Both the position numbers and the translations under genes were made by a program. Positions 62,653 through 64,000 of a stretch of 64,000 bases of DNA are shown in pieces. The notes under the pieces are model-generated. The model made no database searches, was not told the DNA's origin, and saw nothing but the letters and a program-made list of their open reading frames with translations. The stretch's first letter is position 1; each line of letters begins with the position of its first letter. This DNA comes from JBFHIZ01 sp963666475 (GTDB taxonomy: Bacteria > Bacillota > Clostridia > Lachnospirales > Lachnospiraceae): NCBI GenBank assembly GCA_963666475.2, contig CAXXJM010000001.1:868001-932000 (forward strand). The letters are read 5' to 3'.

Positions 62653-64000
62653 CTATAGAAGTTCTCCAAGAATCTGATTGATCATTCCAGGATCAGCTTT
62701 CCCTTTCATCGCTTTCATGGTCTGACCAACAAAGAATCCAATTGCTTTTTGATTTCCACCTTGATAATCTGCTACTGCCTGTGGATTCTTAGAAATTATT
62801 TCTTCGATTGTTGCTCGAAGAGCACCTTCATCATGAACCACCTTAAGGCCCTTTTCTTCGACATATTTCTCAGGATCAATATCATCTTTAAAAATCACTT
62901 CGAATACTTCTTTTGCAACAGTTCCATTGATTGTTCCTGCTTCCACAAGTCCAATCAATTTTGCAAGGTTCTCTGGTGAAAAACTAAGATCATCAAAGTC
63001 CATATTGTATTCTTTCACCAATCTCATGGTTTCAACCATCAGCCAATTTGATACTTTCTTTGGATTATTGCAAATCGCAATGGTCGCCTCAAAAATGTCT
63101 GCCATTTTTTTAGAACCCGTTATAATATTGATATCATACTCTGGGATTCCATACTCTTCTTTATATCTAAGCTGTTTTTGTGCACGAAGTTCAGGCTCTC
63201 GATCTTTGATTTCCTGTAACCACTCATCACTAATTATAATTGGTACTAAGTCCGGATCCGGAAAATAACGATAATCTTGCGCATCTTCTTTGGAGCGCAT
63301 GGCATAAGAATATTCTTTGTTATCATCCCATCTTCTCGTTTCCTGAATGACCGGTTTCCCTTCTTCTAAAAGTTCAATCTGTCGTTCTCTTTCCCCTTCG
63401 ATGGCTCTTGCAATCGCCTTGAAAGAGTTCAAGTTCTTCATCTCAGTTCTTATACCAAATTCTTTTGCCCCAACCTCACGAATCGATAGATTGACATCCG
63501 CACGCATGGAACCTTCCTGTAATTTACAATCCGAAGCTCCTAAGTACTGAATGATCAAACGCAATTTTTCTAGATACGCAATTACTTCTTCAGCGGAACG
63601 CATATCTGGTTCTGATACAATCTCAATAAGAGGAACTCCACTTCGGTTAAAATCAACCAAAGAGCAATCTTCCCATTCATCATGAATCAATTTTCCTGCA
63701 TCTTCTTCCATATGAATTTCATGAATGCGAACCATTTTTGATCCTGATGAAGTCTCAATTTCAATTCCGCCATCTCTGCAGATTGGATAATACAACTGAG
63801 AAATCTGGTAATTTTGGGGATTATCTGGATAAAAATAATTCTTTCGATCAAACTTACAGTTTTGAGTAATGGTACAATTTGTGGCTAGTCCAACGGCAAC
63901 TGCATATTCCACAACTTTCTTGTTTAATACCGGAAGAGATCCTGGCATACCAGTACAAACTGGACAGGTATGTGTGTTTGGCGCACCTCCGAACTCTGTA
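62653..64000 (-). CDS. gatB: Aspartyl/glutamyl-tRNA amidotransferase subunit B (5' end beyond window)
   Basis: About 449 codons are present; roughly the first 25 residues lie beyond the right edge. The visible sequence begins with TEFGGAPNTHTCPVCTGMPGS, the GatB N-terminal zinc-Cys region, followed by NYFYPDNPQNYQISQ, MRADVNLS, KNLNSFKAI, RYFPDPDL and a C-terminal YqeY-like tail domain ending QILGELL. GatCAB converts Glu-tRNA-Gln (and Asp-tRNA-Asn) to the amide form. gatC and gatA would be expected upstream (to the right). A tRNA-Glu lies downstream. Confidence 0.96.
   Translation of the reverse strand, partial: TEFGGAPNTHTCPVCTGMPGSLPVLNKKVVEYAVAVGLATNCTITQNCKFDRKNYFYPDNPQNYQISQLYYPICRDGGIEIETSSGSKMVRIHEIHMEEDAGKLIHDEWEDCSLVDFNRSGVPLIEIVSEPDMRSAEEVIAYLEKLRLIIQYLGASDCKLQEGSMRADVNLSIREVGAKEFGIRTEMKNLNSFKAIARAIEGERERQIELLEEGKPVIQETRRWDDNKEYSYAMRSKEDAQDYRYFPDPDLVPIIISDEWLQEIKDREPELRAQKQLRYKEEYGIPEYDINIITGSKKMADIFEATIAICNNPKKVSNWLMVETMRLVKEYNMDFDDLSFSPENLAKLIGLVEAGTINGTVAKEVFEVIFKDDIDPEKYVEEKGLKVVHDEGALRATIEEIISKNPQAVADYQGGNQKAIGFFVGQTMKAMKGKADPGMINQILGELL

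Overview
This 64 kb window is a chromosomal, housekeeping-dense piece of a low-GC Gram-positive bacterium. I infer class Clostridia, probably a Lachnospiraceae-type organism. The basis is the A/T-rich sequence, strong GGAGG-type ribosome sites, PHP-type histidinol phosphatase, CarD, Asp23, RqcH, YicC, RNase Y, GatB and the Firmicutes gene order rimP-nusA-ylxR-ylxQ-infB-rbfA-nrnA-truB-ribF. I see no prophage, insertion sequence or CRISPR array. Nearly all genes lie on the minus strand; the exceptions are a CDF transporter, an ABC pair, two tiny ORFs, a PHP phosphatase and aroF.

Layout, left to right. 1-76: 5' end of rnr (minus, cut by the edge), then about 700 non-coding bases with a heptanucleotide tandem array and a 19-bp-phased direct repeat. 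774-2624: secG and gpmI. 2859-9065: a plus-strand insertion-like block (CDF metal transporter; a leader-peptide/terminator unit followed by a heterodimeric ABC exporter; a minus-strand AraC regulator; an orphan 29-codon ORF with its own terminator). 9297-12407: tpiA, pgk, gap. The block therefore separates gap-pgk-tpiA from gpmI-secG. 12651-20639: PHP phosphatase, mnmA, a chemotaxis receptor, a murD-like/murL-like pair, and aroF. 20703-31664: xerD-like recombinase, aminotransferase, rny, recX, recA (with two LexA boxes), pncC, pgsA, rimO, rpoZ, gmk, yicC, carD. 31726-36114: rqcH, GH25 lysozyme-like protein, glgA. 36135-45045: a long operon read as asp23, nusB, xseA, xseB, ispA, dxs, tlyA, nadK, argR, recN. 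45129-51919: rpsO, pnp, deoB, prfC and a transglutaminase-like protein. 52041-53045: an NlpC/P60 hydrolase with a WalR-like box. 53137-61948: rimP-nusA-ylxR-ylxQ-infB-rbfA-nrnA-truB-ribF. Then tRNA-Glu(CTC) and a partial gatB at the right edge.

Main points of interest: (1) the ABC exporter has the degenerate/consensus ATP-site pattern of BmrCD-type pumps and is preceded by promoter, 25-codon ORF and intrinsic terminator, which looks like a ribosome-mediated attenuator; (2) a MurL-like epimerase overlaps a MurD-like ligase, suggesting the L-Glu ligation/epimerisation route to D-Glu in peptidoglycan; (3) a TGTAAC-N5-TGTAAC WalR-type box overlaps the start region of a perfect-consensus promoter before the NlpC/P60 gene; (4) a long hairpin in the pnp leader plus a TTG start; (5) a 33-bp in-frame repeat array in infB; (6) leader terminators at nusA and between gap and pgk; (7) repeated use of TTG start codons in translation and RNA genes. 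All readings come from inspection by eye; no alignment, folding or database search was run.
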